From Adiantum capillus-veneris (Eukaryota > Streptophyta > Polypodiopsida > Polypodiales > Pteridaceae), in the NCBI GenBank assembly GCA_014529385.2, contig CM043971.1:85368340-85432339 (forward strand): DNA of 64,000 bases, read 5' to 3'. Shown in pieces: positions 36,366-48,297 of this stretch (positions are counted from its first letter, which is position 1; every line of letters begins with the position of its first letter). The notes beneath the pieces were generated by a model. That model was not told where the DNA came from and searched no databases. It saw nothing but the letters and a program-made list of their open reading frames with translations. The translations under genes were made by a program, and so were the position numbers.

Positions 36366-38156
36366 GTGGTACCCCAGGGAGGAGCTACTGATTGCTCCTT
36401 GGTGAAGTCGAAGACGGTGTTGTGGTGTTTCCAGGCTCAAAGAACAAGTGCTGCTAAGAAAGATGTGGTCGGGTTTCCCTACTTTTACAGGTGCTGAACA
36501 TGCTGAGGTTTGGCTGCAAGACTATGGCCTTTTTCTGCTGGAGAGAGGCCTCTGGAGAGAAGAGGGAGTGGCCCAAGCTTTCCCGCTCCTGGTTCGTGGC
36601 AAAGAAAAGGTATGGTATGAGAGCTTGCAGGCTGAAGAAAAGCTGGATTGGGGTACAATGGAAGTGGCATTCAGAAGCCGATCTAGGGCCAACTTGTAGT
36701 GGAGTGAAGTGAAGTAGATGATGGACAACCTAAAGCAAATCCTTGACGGTGATTTCCGAGCATTCATGTGGGAGTTCGAGGCCATATGGAGCATGTTGGG
36801 TAAGGTAACTATTGTAGAGAATGCAATTTTTTTGAAGATGGCCAAGTTTGTGGACTGCTTGCATGTCAAAGTGGGAGATAAAGTCGAGATGGATGGGTCG
36901 TGCACATAGAAGGAGGTAGTAGACTACGCACCGAGCAGGACAAAGAAGATTTTAAAGAAGCACATGCTAGCTAGTCCATTGGTGCCAAGGCCAATTGCTA
37001 GGGAAGAGGCTCAGGTAATCCGACCCTTTATTGATGCACATGTGGTAGCAGCAAATAGGTGTGATGACAGAGTAGAGACGATACTGTGTGGGACTATGAG
37101 GCCTCAGCAACTGCAGAGAGGAGTCTACCAAGTACCACCTCATGTGCTTGACCAAGTGCCTTCCTAAAAGCAAGCAGTGGATAAAATAGCTGAAGTGCCA
37201 AAGTCGGTGAGTTTTATGGAGAAAGCCGAGCTGTGTTTGAGCTAAGCAGTGCCTTGGATACGAACAACACATGGGAAACGGAGTCTGCTTTCTCAAGGTA
37301 TGATACCTATGATGTTATGTATGTCGATAATTTGGTCAAAGAACAGCAGGTTGTAGGGGAAGAGCCAGTTTGCAAAGATCATGGGATTAGGCAACCCTCT
37401 CTCATGCCTTGTGATCGTCAGGCCATATTCACTGAAGAAGAATGTCTTGATGAAGATGATTGGGGATTCGACGATCCAGTGGTCGATGTTGATGACGAGT
37501 CACAGATTTTGGTTGCTAAAGCTATGGCAAGGATATAGGATATGTGAGGCTGTGTGTCTACTCCATTACCGCTTGAAGAGCCTACAAATGAGGTTTTGCC
37601 AGTGTTTGCTTTGAATGATTGGATGCTGCAGGTTGGTGTCATGCTGCTGATGGATTTGTTGAGAAGGATTGCTATGCAAGCACCACTATGCCGCTTGCTA
37701 CTACAGGTTGTGTTTTTCAAAGACGGTGAAGCTATGGAGAACTCGCTAGCCGATGGGGCTGCGAGACACAGGATGCAGAAGATATGCAAGGTGTGCAGGT
37801 TTGTTTTGGGTGTGGAAATGGTCCATGTATACAATTTTTTCAAGGGTGGTCCTATGAAGGTCTACAAGAGTGGTTAGCTGACAAAGTTACAGGTGCAAAT
37901 ACTTGCCTATGTTTTACAGATGGATGATGATGATCAAAGCTATATTTTTTATCCTAGTAGACGCTTCATTACGATTGGGAGAGCCTATGGATTTTCATTT
38001 GACCCGGGCGGGCTCTATAGCAGATGAATATCTCTCTATCTATCTATCTAATGCTTCTTGTACATAGTATCTATCAGTTTTATTCTTATGAACTCATATC
38101 CTATCTAAATAATACTGTGGTTGAGCATGAATGCTCAACGAGGGGTTGGGCAATGA
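36366..38156 (+). pseudogene. Array unit 2 internal region with gag-like ORF
   Basis: The same gag frame as unit 1 (36448-36699, then 36718-36909, 36964-37167 and 37233-37538 in pieces). It shares with units 1 and 4 the two TAG codons flanking WSEVK just before MMDNLKQ. Private breaks are TAG at 36907-36909 and TAA near 37165, and a frameshift near 37244. It keeps CAG where unit 1 has TAA near 37105, so the units have decayed separately since they arose. Confidence 0.65.
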
Positions 38157-39473
38157 TGGTGCACCCAAAGTTAGTCGGACCATGGAAAGTGCCAGCATCA
38201 GGCAAAGGACAGCACACAGTGTGATAGTAGAGGGCCTGGACAAATACCAATGCAACCGGGAATAGTTCCCACAGTGATGTGTATGCCAAATGGGGCATAT
38301 AACAGGTCAAATATGGTTCAAAAGCTTTGCTAATTGGAATGCTTGGCGATACTACAAGTTGATGTATATCTCCATCCAATAGTACCATGATGTATGCAAA
38401 AATACTTCCTCAGGTTTGACGAGTTCAAGGCTCTCTAGGTGTTTGGAGACCAATACCTATTAACTCTCGATCGGCCGTTATGGTTGGCGACTGTGGCTTC
38501 AAAATAGGGACGAATTATCAAAGAGATCGATGCTCGAGTTTTAAGGAGGCATTCAAAGGTGTGACATGAGGTACAATTATAGTTATTTAAGGCGAGCTGA
38601 AGCTACCAGTGCACGGGACATGGGAAAGGGGACCCAAGAAGAGTTTTTTTATAAAAATAAGCTGAACTTAACGAGATCCATGCAAAAACAGGGTGGTGCT
38701 AACGACTGGAGATGAGGGCGCCAACTGGGGGTAAGGGGCACCACTTGGCTTGTGGAATGGCAGCACAAGTTAGTAAGCTTGAAGAGGTGGCGCCATGTAG
38801 AAGGGGCCGCCATACGGGGGCCACGACGTGAGACAGGAGGGGGACCAGCTTACGGAGCGGGGGTCGCTGACAGGGAGGACCGGGAGGGATCTGCAGGCGT
38901 TTTTGGGAGGCAAAGAGCAGGGGAGGTGGCAGTTGGAAGGTCCGCCATGGCTGTAGCCCATCAAAGGTACAGGACCGCCACGGGGTGGCACAGTTTATAG
39001 AAGGAGAGCGAAGGGAGAGGCCAGGCCGCCATGGGCTGCATGGTAAGGGGATGAAGGGGACGCATGAAGCAACAACGGCCAAGACTGGCGTGAAAGAGGA
39101 GGAGCTTGACTGTAGATAGCAGATCAGCTGCCAAATATGGGGGTTCTCAGGGAGTTGACGCTATGCATGGGGTGAAAAAAAATTAGAGGCAGCAGTTAGG
39201 TAAGGGAGTTGGCTTGCGAAAGGCCACCGCATGGGCTGAGCGGGTTGCATCAAAGAGGAAAAGGCGCTGCTTGGGAAGCGCCGCCACGTAAAGGAAAGCG
39301 GCCATGGACCAGTAATCTATGCAGGGGATTGGAGTAGACCACCAAAGGGGGGACCGATACCGACTTTGAGTGGCTACCAATGAGGGTGGCCTCGTGTTTT
39401 TTTTGACGAGGAGTTGTGAAGCAGAGAGTGAGGTCGCCAATGCGGGCTACCTTTAGGCGAGGAAGGGTGCCGG
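38157..39473 (+). repeat. Array LTR3, 3'-truncated
   Basis: Matches the first about 1.3 kb of LTR2, then at GGGTGCCGG jumps directly into the 3' end of an internal region (AAGATATGCAGGG). The deletion removes about 0.4 kb of LTR and 1.4 kb of internal sequence. Confidence 0.8.
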
Positions 39474-39849
39474 AAGATATGCAGGGTGTGCAGGTTTGTT
39501 TTGGGTGTGGAAATGGTTCATGTATATAATTTTTTGAAGGGTGGTCCTATGAAGGTCTACAAGAGTGGTGAGCTGACAAAGTTAGAGGTGCAAATACTTG
39601 CCTATGTTTTACAGACGGATGATGATGATCAAAGCTATACTTTTGATCCTGGTAGAAGCTTAATTACGATTAGGAGAGCCTATGGCTTTCCATTTGACCC
39701 GGGCGGGCTCTATAGCAGATGAATATCTCTCTCTATCTATCTAATGCTTCTTGTACATAGTATCTATCAGTTTTATTCTCATGAACTCATATCCTATCAA
39801 AATAATACTGTGGTTGAGCATGAATGCTCAACGAGGGGTTAGGCAATGA
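39474..39849 (+). pseudogene. Array unit 3: only the 3' end of the internal region
   Basis: Holds the conserved C-terminal frame 39486-39722 (MCRFVLGVEMVHVYNFLKGG ... DDDDQSYTFDPGRS). At the codon after VYKSG this unit reads GAG, while units 1, 2 and 4 read TAG. It is the only copy with this part uninterrupted to the natural-looking end GGLYSR. Confidence 0.65.
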
Positions 39850-40449
39850 TGGTGCACCCAAGGTGAGTCGGACCATGGAAAGTGCCAGCATCAGACAAAG
39901 GACAGCACACAGTGTGATAGTAGAGGTCCTAGACAAATACCAGTGCAACCGGGAATAGGTCCCATTGTGATGTGTATGCCAAATGGGGCACATAACAGGT
40001 CAAATGTGGTTCAAAAGCTTTGCTAATTGGAATGCTTGACGATACTACAGGTTGATGTATATCTCCATCCAATAGTACCATGATGTATGAAAAAATACTT
40101 CCTCGGGTTTGACGAGTTCAAGGCTCTCTAGGTTTCTAGAGACCAATGCCTATTAATTCTCGATCGGCCGTTATGGTTGGCGACTGTGGCTTCAAAATAG
40201 GGACGAATTATCAAAGAGATCGATGCTCGAGTTTGAAGGAGGCATTCAAAGGTGTGACATGAGGTACAATTATAGTTATTTAAGGCGAGCTGAAGCTAGC
40301 ACTGCACGGGGCATGGGAAAGGGGACCCAAGAAGAGTTTTTTTCTAAAACTAAGCTGAGCTTAACCGGATCCATGCAAAAACAGGGTGGTGTTAACGAGT
40401 GGAGATGAGGGCGCCAACTGGGGGGCAAGGGGAACCACTTGGCTGGTGG

Positions 40450-40641
40450 TGTTGGGGTATAAAGCCCAATGTGGTCGCCCAGGTAAGTGGGCGGGCCGCC
40501 AGGTATGTACACATATTATTTTGTAAAAACCTAATAAGAACTCACTATGCTCTACGCATTACAGTAGAGCGAGTTCACCATATCGTCGTGCTCTTCTTCT
40601 CGCACTCTCTCTCGCGTCGCACTTCCGCTCGTACTCCTTCA
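40450..40641 (+). repeat. 5' LTR of C2
   Basis: 192 bp, TG...CA ends, followed directly by the initiator-Met type PBS at 40642. About 1.1 kb of untranslated leader lies before gag. Confidence 0.93.
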
Positions 40642-41741
40642 ACTGGTATCAGAGATCAGATCGAGTCTCAGGGCAGCACTGCAGGAGGCTAGAGTCACTA
40701 ACTCAGATTGGAGTGAAATTCGGCAGGCGAAGACACGGCCCCAAATCTCGTGGGAAGGCCCGAAGGAATTGGTGTTGTCAGAATTTCGTTCTGAGGTCAT
40801 CTCAGCCACCGTTCGGCTTCGACAAAGGTCTGCGCATTCCATTTTCGACTACGTGGTCTCGACGGGTGCAGATCCGACTCTGCAAATTTGGGGTTTTCGG
40901 CTTACGACTGCAGGTGCTGAGGATATCGACACTCGCAGAGTGTTGATTTGTGGCTATCTACACATCGAAGGACGGCTCACAGTTCTTGGAGGCGTGTCAC
41001 ATACGACACGGGCGCATCTACACACAGACTGTAGGCGACATCAACTAGTTCATCAGGTAGCTTGTGTTTGCTGCTTGATATTCCAGATTTCATCCTGACA
41101 TTGCAGGTACTTCCACATGGGATGTATTGTCAGAGATGATGTATGTTTGTTGAGGGTTTGCTGGCTGTGAGTCACGCAGCAAACAACGTCCGCCGCAGCG
41201 GTTACAGCATATAGTGGGAAATTTGTGGATGTATGACTTTGTGGGAAGTCTATGTACTGTCAGATTTACTGCAGCCTTTTTTGAGGGTCGAGTGAGGTTT
41301 TATTGAGATGGGGGATTCTCGAATGTTGAGATCCTTTCGGTGATACAGGTCTTGGAGCGATCCCTCGAGCACCCTTAGATAGGCAGCTAGGATGTATTGA
41401 CTGTGAGTTAGACAGTTGGGATTGCATCTTTGCTTTACTGCCGTTGAGGCATTATCGCAGTCTATGCTTACAGGAAAGTGACAGGACAGTCAGAGACAGT
41501 ACAGGTGCAGGACAAGTTTACCCACAGCTTACAGTGTCAGAGAGACAATGTTTTTGAGCTGTTTTTTTGGTCTGTTTTTGAGTACACTAGAGCCATTTTA
41601 CAAAGGAGACTCTGCCAAAATTTATGCAAAATTTGAGGCTTTCTTGGTTCATTTGACAAGTTGATGTTGGTTCAGAGGTCAGTTTACAGGGGAAACTTTG
41701 CCGAACTTTTCCAGGAAAGTAAACTACTGTGAAGCGTAGCT
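40642..41741 (+). other. C2 untranslated leader with PBS
   Basis: Starts with ACTGGTATCAGAGATCAG (PBS). The rest holds only short frames and ends at the gag ATG at 41742. Leader regions of this sort usually carry the packaging signal; none can be pinpointed here. Confidence 0.65.
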
Positions 41742-44700
41742 ATGGCTGGATCACAGGACACTGCTCTTTACAATATCAAGAAGCTGGATGGAACCAATTT
41801 CCCATTGTGGAAGAAGCAGATTTGGCACATGTTGGTACAAAAGAAGCAGATAAAACCTATAAAGCTCAAAGGGATAAAACCAGAAGATATGGACGAAGAT
41901 GAATGGAGCGAAATGGATGAAGTGGCACTTTCTACCATTATGCTGACTTTGGCAGAAAGCGTTTACTTCAATGTAGCAGATGAGATGTCGGCTTATCAAG
42001 CATGGTTAAAGTTGAGTGATCTTTATGAGAAGCAGAGTGCAGCTTCACAGGTATACTGACTTAAGAAGCTTGTTGACTTGAAGATGAAAGAAGGGACACC
42101 TATGTCCAATCATCTGAGTGAATTCAACACAATCTATAGTCAATTGTCAGCTCAAGGTGTCAAGTTTGATGAACCTGTTAGAGCTATGTTTCTGTTGATC
42201 ACATTGCCGAAAAGTTGGGACACTTTTCGCACAGCTTTGAGTAATTCTGCACCTCCAGATGGTTTGAACATAGCAGGTGTAGAAGGAAGTCTGCTTACTG
42301 AAGAAACCAATAGAAAGACAATGGACAAAGGCAAAGGAACAACCTTAGTTGCAGGGGAAGGACCAAAAAAAAGTACAAAGATGGAAAGAGGAATCAGTCT
42401 CGTAGCAAGTCCCGCAGTGCTAAAGGCAAGAGTGACATAGAATGCTACCATTGTGGTAAGAAGGGAAGAAATAAATGTGACAAACACTGTTGCAGAGGAT
42501 GACAGTCTAGTGTCAGGAGACATCTACTTCTTGAAGAATACAATGGACTCAGCTCTTCTTACAGCATCTGATGGAAATGCACTGAGTGACTGGATTATAG
42601 ACTCAGGGGCATCACTTCATGTGTCTCCAAACAAGGAGTGGTTTACCTCTTATGTGACCACTAAAGATCATGTTCGGCTAGGCAATCGACAGACATGTGA
42701 GATCTTAGGTGTTAGAGATGTACAATTGAAGTTTCAGAATGGCTCTTCTTTCACGTTGAAGAATGTGAGACATGTTCGCGCAATTACAAAGAGCTTGATC
42801 AGCACAGGTTTACTTGATGATGCTGGCTACGTCACCACTTTTGGACAGAACATGTGGAAGATATCCAAGGGTTCTATGACAGTAGCACATGGAGTAAAGT
42901 CTGGAGGACTTTACATGATTTATGTATCAAATGTCTCTAAAAATGTAATCAATGTAACTGAGCAGCCGAACGTTTCTTTGTGGCATAGCCGGTTAGGACA
43001 TATGTCCAAGAAGGGAATGGAAATCTTGTCTCGTTCTGGTTATTTGCCTGGCTTTTCATTTAATGATTTTTAATTCTGTGAACATTGTCTGTATGGTAAG
43101 CAAACACAGCAGCCGCATAAGCATAGAAGCAGTAGAAGAGATATACAATTGGCACTTGTTCATAGTGATTTGTGTGGACCTATGCCTAACCTATCTCTAG
43201 GGGGAGCTTCTTACTTTATGACATTTATAGATGATTACTCGAGGAAATTATGGGTTTACTTTCTCAAGCACAAGGATGAAGAGTTTAGTGTTTTCAAAAC
43301 GTTTGTCACGCTTGTGGAGAATCAGAGTGGCAAGAAGCTTAAATGCTTACGCACTAACAATGGTGGAGAGTATGTTTCAAAGGCCTTTCAGGACTTTTGT
43401 GAGTCAAAAGGTATAAAACGTGAACTTACTGCTCCTTACAATCCTCCTCAAAATGGTGTTGCTGAGAGGATTAATAGGACCATACAAGAGAAGGTCAGAA
43501 GTATGTTGTCTAATGCACAGCTGCCAAATGGGTTTTGGGATGAAGCTGTATCAATAGCTGTTTATCTTGTAAATAGATCTCCTAGCAAGGTTTTGCAGAA
43601 GGATTCAATGCCAGAGATGGTATGGTCAGGCAAAATGCCCTCATACAAGCATCTCAGAGTCTTTGACTGTGAGGCATATACTCATGTTCCAAAGGAATTT
43701 AGGAACAAACTTGAGCCAAAGAGTAGAAAGTGCATCTTTCTAGGCTATGGTAATTCTCGTGAGATGGGGTACAGACTTTGGGATCCCGAATCCAGAAAGG
43801 TTGTCCGCAGCAATGATGTTCACTTTAATGAATCCAAATATTATTCTAAACCAGAGAGGTTTGAGGAGATTAGAAGAGTTGTCTTCCAAGAAGATGGACC
43901 TGCACGTGCAAGACAAAATGTCAGGGCTCAAGAGGAGCAAGGACAGGATAGAGTGGAACCACAGGTTGTGGCTGAGCCTGAGCCACCTATTGTGCGTAGA
44001 TTTGGACGTGTCACGTGACCTCCTGATAGGTTTGTTCCATCTATGAACTATGTCATGTTGACTGATTGCAATGAACCTTCATGTTACAAGGAAGCAGTGC
44101 AAATGAAGGACTCTGAGAATTGGCAATTGGCCATGCAGTCAGAGATGACAGCTCTGCATAAAAACAAGACATGGAAGCTAGTTAAATTACCACAGGGCAA
44201 AAAGGCTCTACCTTGTAAATGGGTTTACAGGTATAAGATCACCGCTCATGATAGTCAGCCAAATTACAAAGCAAGGCTTGTTGCCAAGGGCTTTAAGCAA
44301 GAACAAGTCATTGACTTTGATGAAGTCTTCTCTCCGGTGGTCAAGATGACTACATTGAGATGCTTTCTTGCATTGGTTGCCATATTAGATTTGGTGTTGC
44401 ACCAAATGGATGTCAAGACAGCGTTCTTGCATGGTGATTTAGATGTGGAAATTTACATGCAGCAGCCAGAAGGGTTTGTTGAGAAAGGCAAGGAAGATTG
44501 GGTATGCCAATTGTTAAAGAGTCTTTATGGCTTAAAACAACCACCGAGGGCATGGTACTTGGAAGAAATTTCAGCTTTGAAGTCAAAGATGGCAAAATCG
44601 TTTGACATGAAAGACATGGGTGAGGCAAGTCATATACTTGGTATGCGCATTGAGAGAGACAGATCAAAGAAGTTGATTTGGTTATCTCAAACAGAGTATA

Positions 44701-45485
44701 TTGACAAGGTTTTGCAACGTTTCAATATGGAGAAGGGAAAGGCACTGAGTGTTCCATTGCCACCATATGTGAAACTTAGCAAACAAGATTGTCCTGTGTC
44801 TGAGGAAGAACGGACTGAAATGAATAAGATTCCATATGCGTCTGCAGTGGGTAGTTTGATGTATGCAATGATTGCTACTCGCCCAGACATTGCATTTGCA
44901 GTGGGAGTAGTAAGTCGATACATGTCAAACCCAGGCAAGAAACATTGGGAGGCAGTGAAAGGAATATTGAGATACCTGAAAGCTACAAAGAGTATGCGTA
45001 TATGCTATGGGAGTCAGGAGCTAAGTGTAAAGGGTTTTACAGACTCAGATTATGCAGGTGACTTAGACAACCGAAGGTCTACGTCACGGTATGTCTTTAC
45101 ATTGGCTGGTGGAGCAGTATCATGGCGTTCTAGATTACAAGATTGTGTTACTCAGTCTACTACAGAGGCTGAATATGTTGCAGCATCAGAGGCATGCAAA
45201 GAATCAATTTGGCTTAATCGACTAGTAACAGACTTGGGAATCAAAGAAGAGATGTCTGTGTTATATTGTGATAGTCAAAGTGCTATACAATTGGCTCGCA
45301 ATCCAGTTTATCACTCAAAGACAAAGCATGTGGATGTGAAGTATCATTTCATCAGGGAAATGATCGAGGATAAGCAACTTCAGCTTGTCAAAGTTCACAC
45401 CACAGAAAATCCTGCTGATCTACTTACAAAAGGACTTCCCTCAGAGAGCTTTGCGCATTTTCGCAAGGAGTTAGGTGTAGGGTAG
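41742..45485 (+). pseudogene. C2 gag-pol polyprotein, broken
   Basis: The gag starts MAGSQDTALYNIKKLDGTNF (41742). A TGA at 42057 interrupts it, and a frameshift at an A-run (about 42363) leads into an eroded zinc knuckle (CYHCGKKG). Back in the first frame come protease DSGA (42600-42611), LWHSRLGHMSKKGM, a TAA at 43071, and integrase (HSDLCGP, DDYSRKLW, RTNNGGEY with Asn for the second catalytic Asp, NGVAERINR). A TGA at 44016 precedes the reverse transcriptase (KARLVAKGFKQEQVIDFDEV, MDVKTAFLHGDL). At about 44557 the frame passes from RAWY to LEEISALKSK, omitting the segment with catalytic YVDD. RNase H (GFTDSDYAGD, TTEAEYVAASEA, YCDSQSAIQLARNP) is complete to the stop at 45485. Confidence 0.92.
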
Positions 45486-45563
45486 TACATCACTTCTCTA
45501 CATCTCTTGTATATTAGCTTGTATAGTAGCTTCTCTCACACTTAAAGTACCACATTGGACTTT

Positions 45564-45766
45564 AAGTGGGAGGTTGTTGGGGTATAAATCCCAATGTGGT
45601 CGCCCAGGTAAGCGGGCGGGCCGCCAGGTATGTACACATATTCTTTTGTAAAAACCTAATCACACCTCACTATGCTCTACACATTACAGTAGAGCGAGTT
45701 GACCATATCGTCGTGCTCTTCTTCTCGCACTCTCTCTCGCGTCGCACTTCCGCTCGTACTCCTTCA
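45564..45766 (+). repeat. Polypurine tract and 3' LTR of C2
   Basis: AAGTGGGAGGT leads into TGTTGGGGTATAAATCC (45575) and ends CTCCTTCA (45766). It pairs with 40450-40641. Confidence 0.92.
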
Positions 45767-46510
45767 GGTGGCATGGCAGCACATGTTAGTGAGCTTGAAG
45801 AAGTGGCGCCATGCAGAAGGGGCCTCCATACGGGGGCCACGACGTGAGACAGGAGGGGGACCAGCTTGCGGAGCGGGGGTCGCTTACAGGGAGGACCGGG
45901 AGGGATCTGCAGGCGTTTTTGGGAGGCAAAGAGCAGGGGCAGGTGGCTACCAATGAGGGTGGCCTCGTGTTTTTTTTGACGAGGAGTTGTGAAGCAGAGA
46001 GTGAGGTCACCAATGCCGGCTACCTTTAGCCGAGGAAGGGTGCCGGATTGCATCGAGTCGGTGGGTGCCATCATTGTATTTCGATACCGTTTTGTGATAC
46101 ATTGAGTGCTTGTGGGTGTTGTGAATGGTTTGACTACAAATTTTTTTTCCGTCTCATCTCGTGCAGTGGGTCCGTGGTAGCGTTGGCTCCGGACAAGTTG
46201 TGTGTGTGTGCAGAGAGAGAGAGGGAGAGAGTGATTATGGTTACAGATTGGATGTGATTTTGTATACGGTCGAGGCTTGCAAGGCCTCCCATTGTGTGTG
46301 TTTACACAGTTGTGTGCATTGGTGTGTGCGTCGATAAAGGTGATTGTGTGTTGCCGGTGATTGTTTGAAGGCGGTCTTTATTGTGAAGGTCGGTAGAAGG
46401 TGTGCAGGTGTGTGTGATTCTGTGTGGCTTGGGGTGTTGGATACGTGCTTGGCTATAGAGAGGCAGTTAGCTTGTGTATCGGGTGTGTTCCCATTTCCCC
46501 CATCCCATCA

Positions 46511-48297
46511 ATGGTGCCCCCAGGGAGGAGCTACTGATTGCTCCATGGTGAAGTCGAAGACGGTGTTGCGGTGTTTCCAGGCTCAGAGAACAAGTGTTGC
46601 TTAGAAAGATGTGGTTGGGTTTCCCTACATTTACAGGTGCTTAAGATGCTGAGGTTTGGCTGCAAGACTATGGCCTTTTGCTGCTGGAGAGCGGCCTCTC
46701 GAGAGAAGAGGGAGTGGCCCAAGATTTCCCGCTCCTTGTTCGTGGCAAAGCAAAGGTATGGTATGAGAGCTTGCAAGCTGAAGAAAAGTTGGATTGTGGT
46801 ACATTGGAAGTGGCATTCCGAAGCCGATATGGGGCTAACCCGTAGTGGAGTGAAGTGAAGTAGATGATGGACAACCTAAATCAAAGCCTTGACGGTGATT
46901 TCTGAGCATTCGTGTGGGAGTTAGAGGCCATATGGAGCAAGTTGGTTAAGGTAACTACTGTAGAGAATGCAATTTTTTTGAAGATGGCCAAGTTTGTGGA
47001 CTGCTTGCATGTCAAAAAGCGAGAAAGTCGAGATGGATGGGCCGTGCACATACGAGGAGGCAGTAGCCTACGCACAGTGCAGGACAAATAAAGAAGCAAC
47101 TGGTAAAGCAGATGCTAGCGAGTCTATTGGTGCCAAGGCCAATTGCTAGGGAAGAGGCTCAGGTAATCGGACCCTTTGTTAATGCACATTTGGTAGCAGA
47201 AAATAGGTGTGATTACAGAGTAGAGACAATACCGTGTGGGCCTATGAGGCCGCAGCAGCTGCAAAGAGGAGTCTACCAAGTACCACCTGATGTGCTTGAC
47301 CAAGTGCCTTCCGAAAAGCAAGTAGTGGAGAAAATAGCTGAAGTGCCAAAGTTGGTGAGTTTTATGGAGAAATCGGAGCTGTGTTCGAGCTATAGCGGTG
47401 CCTTGGATACGGATAGCACATGGGAAACGGAGTCTGCTTTCTCAAGGTATGATACCTATGATGTTATGTATGTCGCTAATTTGGTCAAAGAACGGCAGGT
47501 TGTAGGGGAAGAGCCAGTTTGCAAAGACCACGGGATTGGGCAACCCTCTCTCATGCCTTGTGGTGGTCAGGCCATATTGACTGAAGAAGAATGTCTTGAT
47601 GAAGATTATTGGGAATTCGACGATCTAGTGGTCGATGTTGATGACAAGTCACAGATTTTGGTTGCTAAAGCTATGGCAAGGATACAGGATATGTGAGGCT
47701 GTGTGTTTACTCTATTACCACTTGAAGAGCCTACAAATGAGGTTTTGCCAGTGTTTGCTTTGAATGATCGGATGCTGCAGGTTGGTGCCATGCTGCTGAT
47801 GGATTTGTTGATAAGGGTTGCTATGCAAGCACCACTATGCCCCTTGCTACATGTGTTTTTCAAAGACAATGAAGCTATGGAGAGCTCGCTAGCCGATGGG
47901 GCTGTGAGACACAGGATGCAGAAGATATGCAGGGTGTGCAGGTTTGTTTTTGGTGTGGAAATGGTCCATGTATACAATTTTTTGAAGGGTGGTCCTATGA
48001 AGGTCTACAAGAGTGGTTAGCTGACAAAGTTACAGGTGCAAATACTTGCCTATGTTTTACAGACGGATGATGATGATCAAAGCTATATTTTTTATCCTGG
48101 TAGAAGCTTCATCACGATTGGGAGAGCCTATGGCTTTCCATTTGACCCGGGCGGGCTCTATAGTAGATGAATATCTCTCTCTATCTATCTAATGCTTCTT
48201 GTACATAGTATCTATCAGTTTTATTCTTATGCACTGATATCCTATCTAAATAATACTATGGTTGAGCATGAATGCTCAACGAGGGGTTGGGCAATGA
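46511..48297 (+). pseudogene. Array unit 4 internal region with gag-like ORF
   Basis: Here the likely original start codon survives: ATGGTGAAGTCGAAGACG at 46543-46560, where unit 1 has TTG. The gag parts match units 1 and 2 (WLQDYGLLLLE-like, KVWYESLQAEEK). The longest clean stretch is 47112-47696. It shares the TAG-WSEVK-TAG pair, and has a private TGA near 46903 and small deletions near 47020-47100. Confidence 0.65.

Larger units (their letters stand above)
40450..45766 (+). mobile_element. Ty1/copia element C2, nearly complete (5.3 kb)
   Basis: LTRs of 192 bp (40450-40641 and 45575-45766, TGTTGGGG...CTCCTTCA) differ at about 8 positions (about 4%). A 5-bp target duplication ggtgg stands at 40445-40449 and 45767-45771. 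The PBS ACTGGTATCAGAGATCAG is at 40642 and the polypurine tract AAGTGGGAGGT at 45564-45574. The full gag-protease-integrase-RT-RNase H order is present but broken. It interrupts only LTR4 of the array, so it arrived after the units were there or was not copied with them. Confidence 0.95.
39850..46510 (+). repeat. Array LTR4, split by copia C2
   Basis: LTR sequence 39850-40449, then the inserted copia (40450-45766), then LTR sequence 45772-46510 after the second copy of the ggtgg duplication. The right part lacks a segment near 45943 that LTR2 has. Confidence 0.8.
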
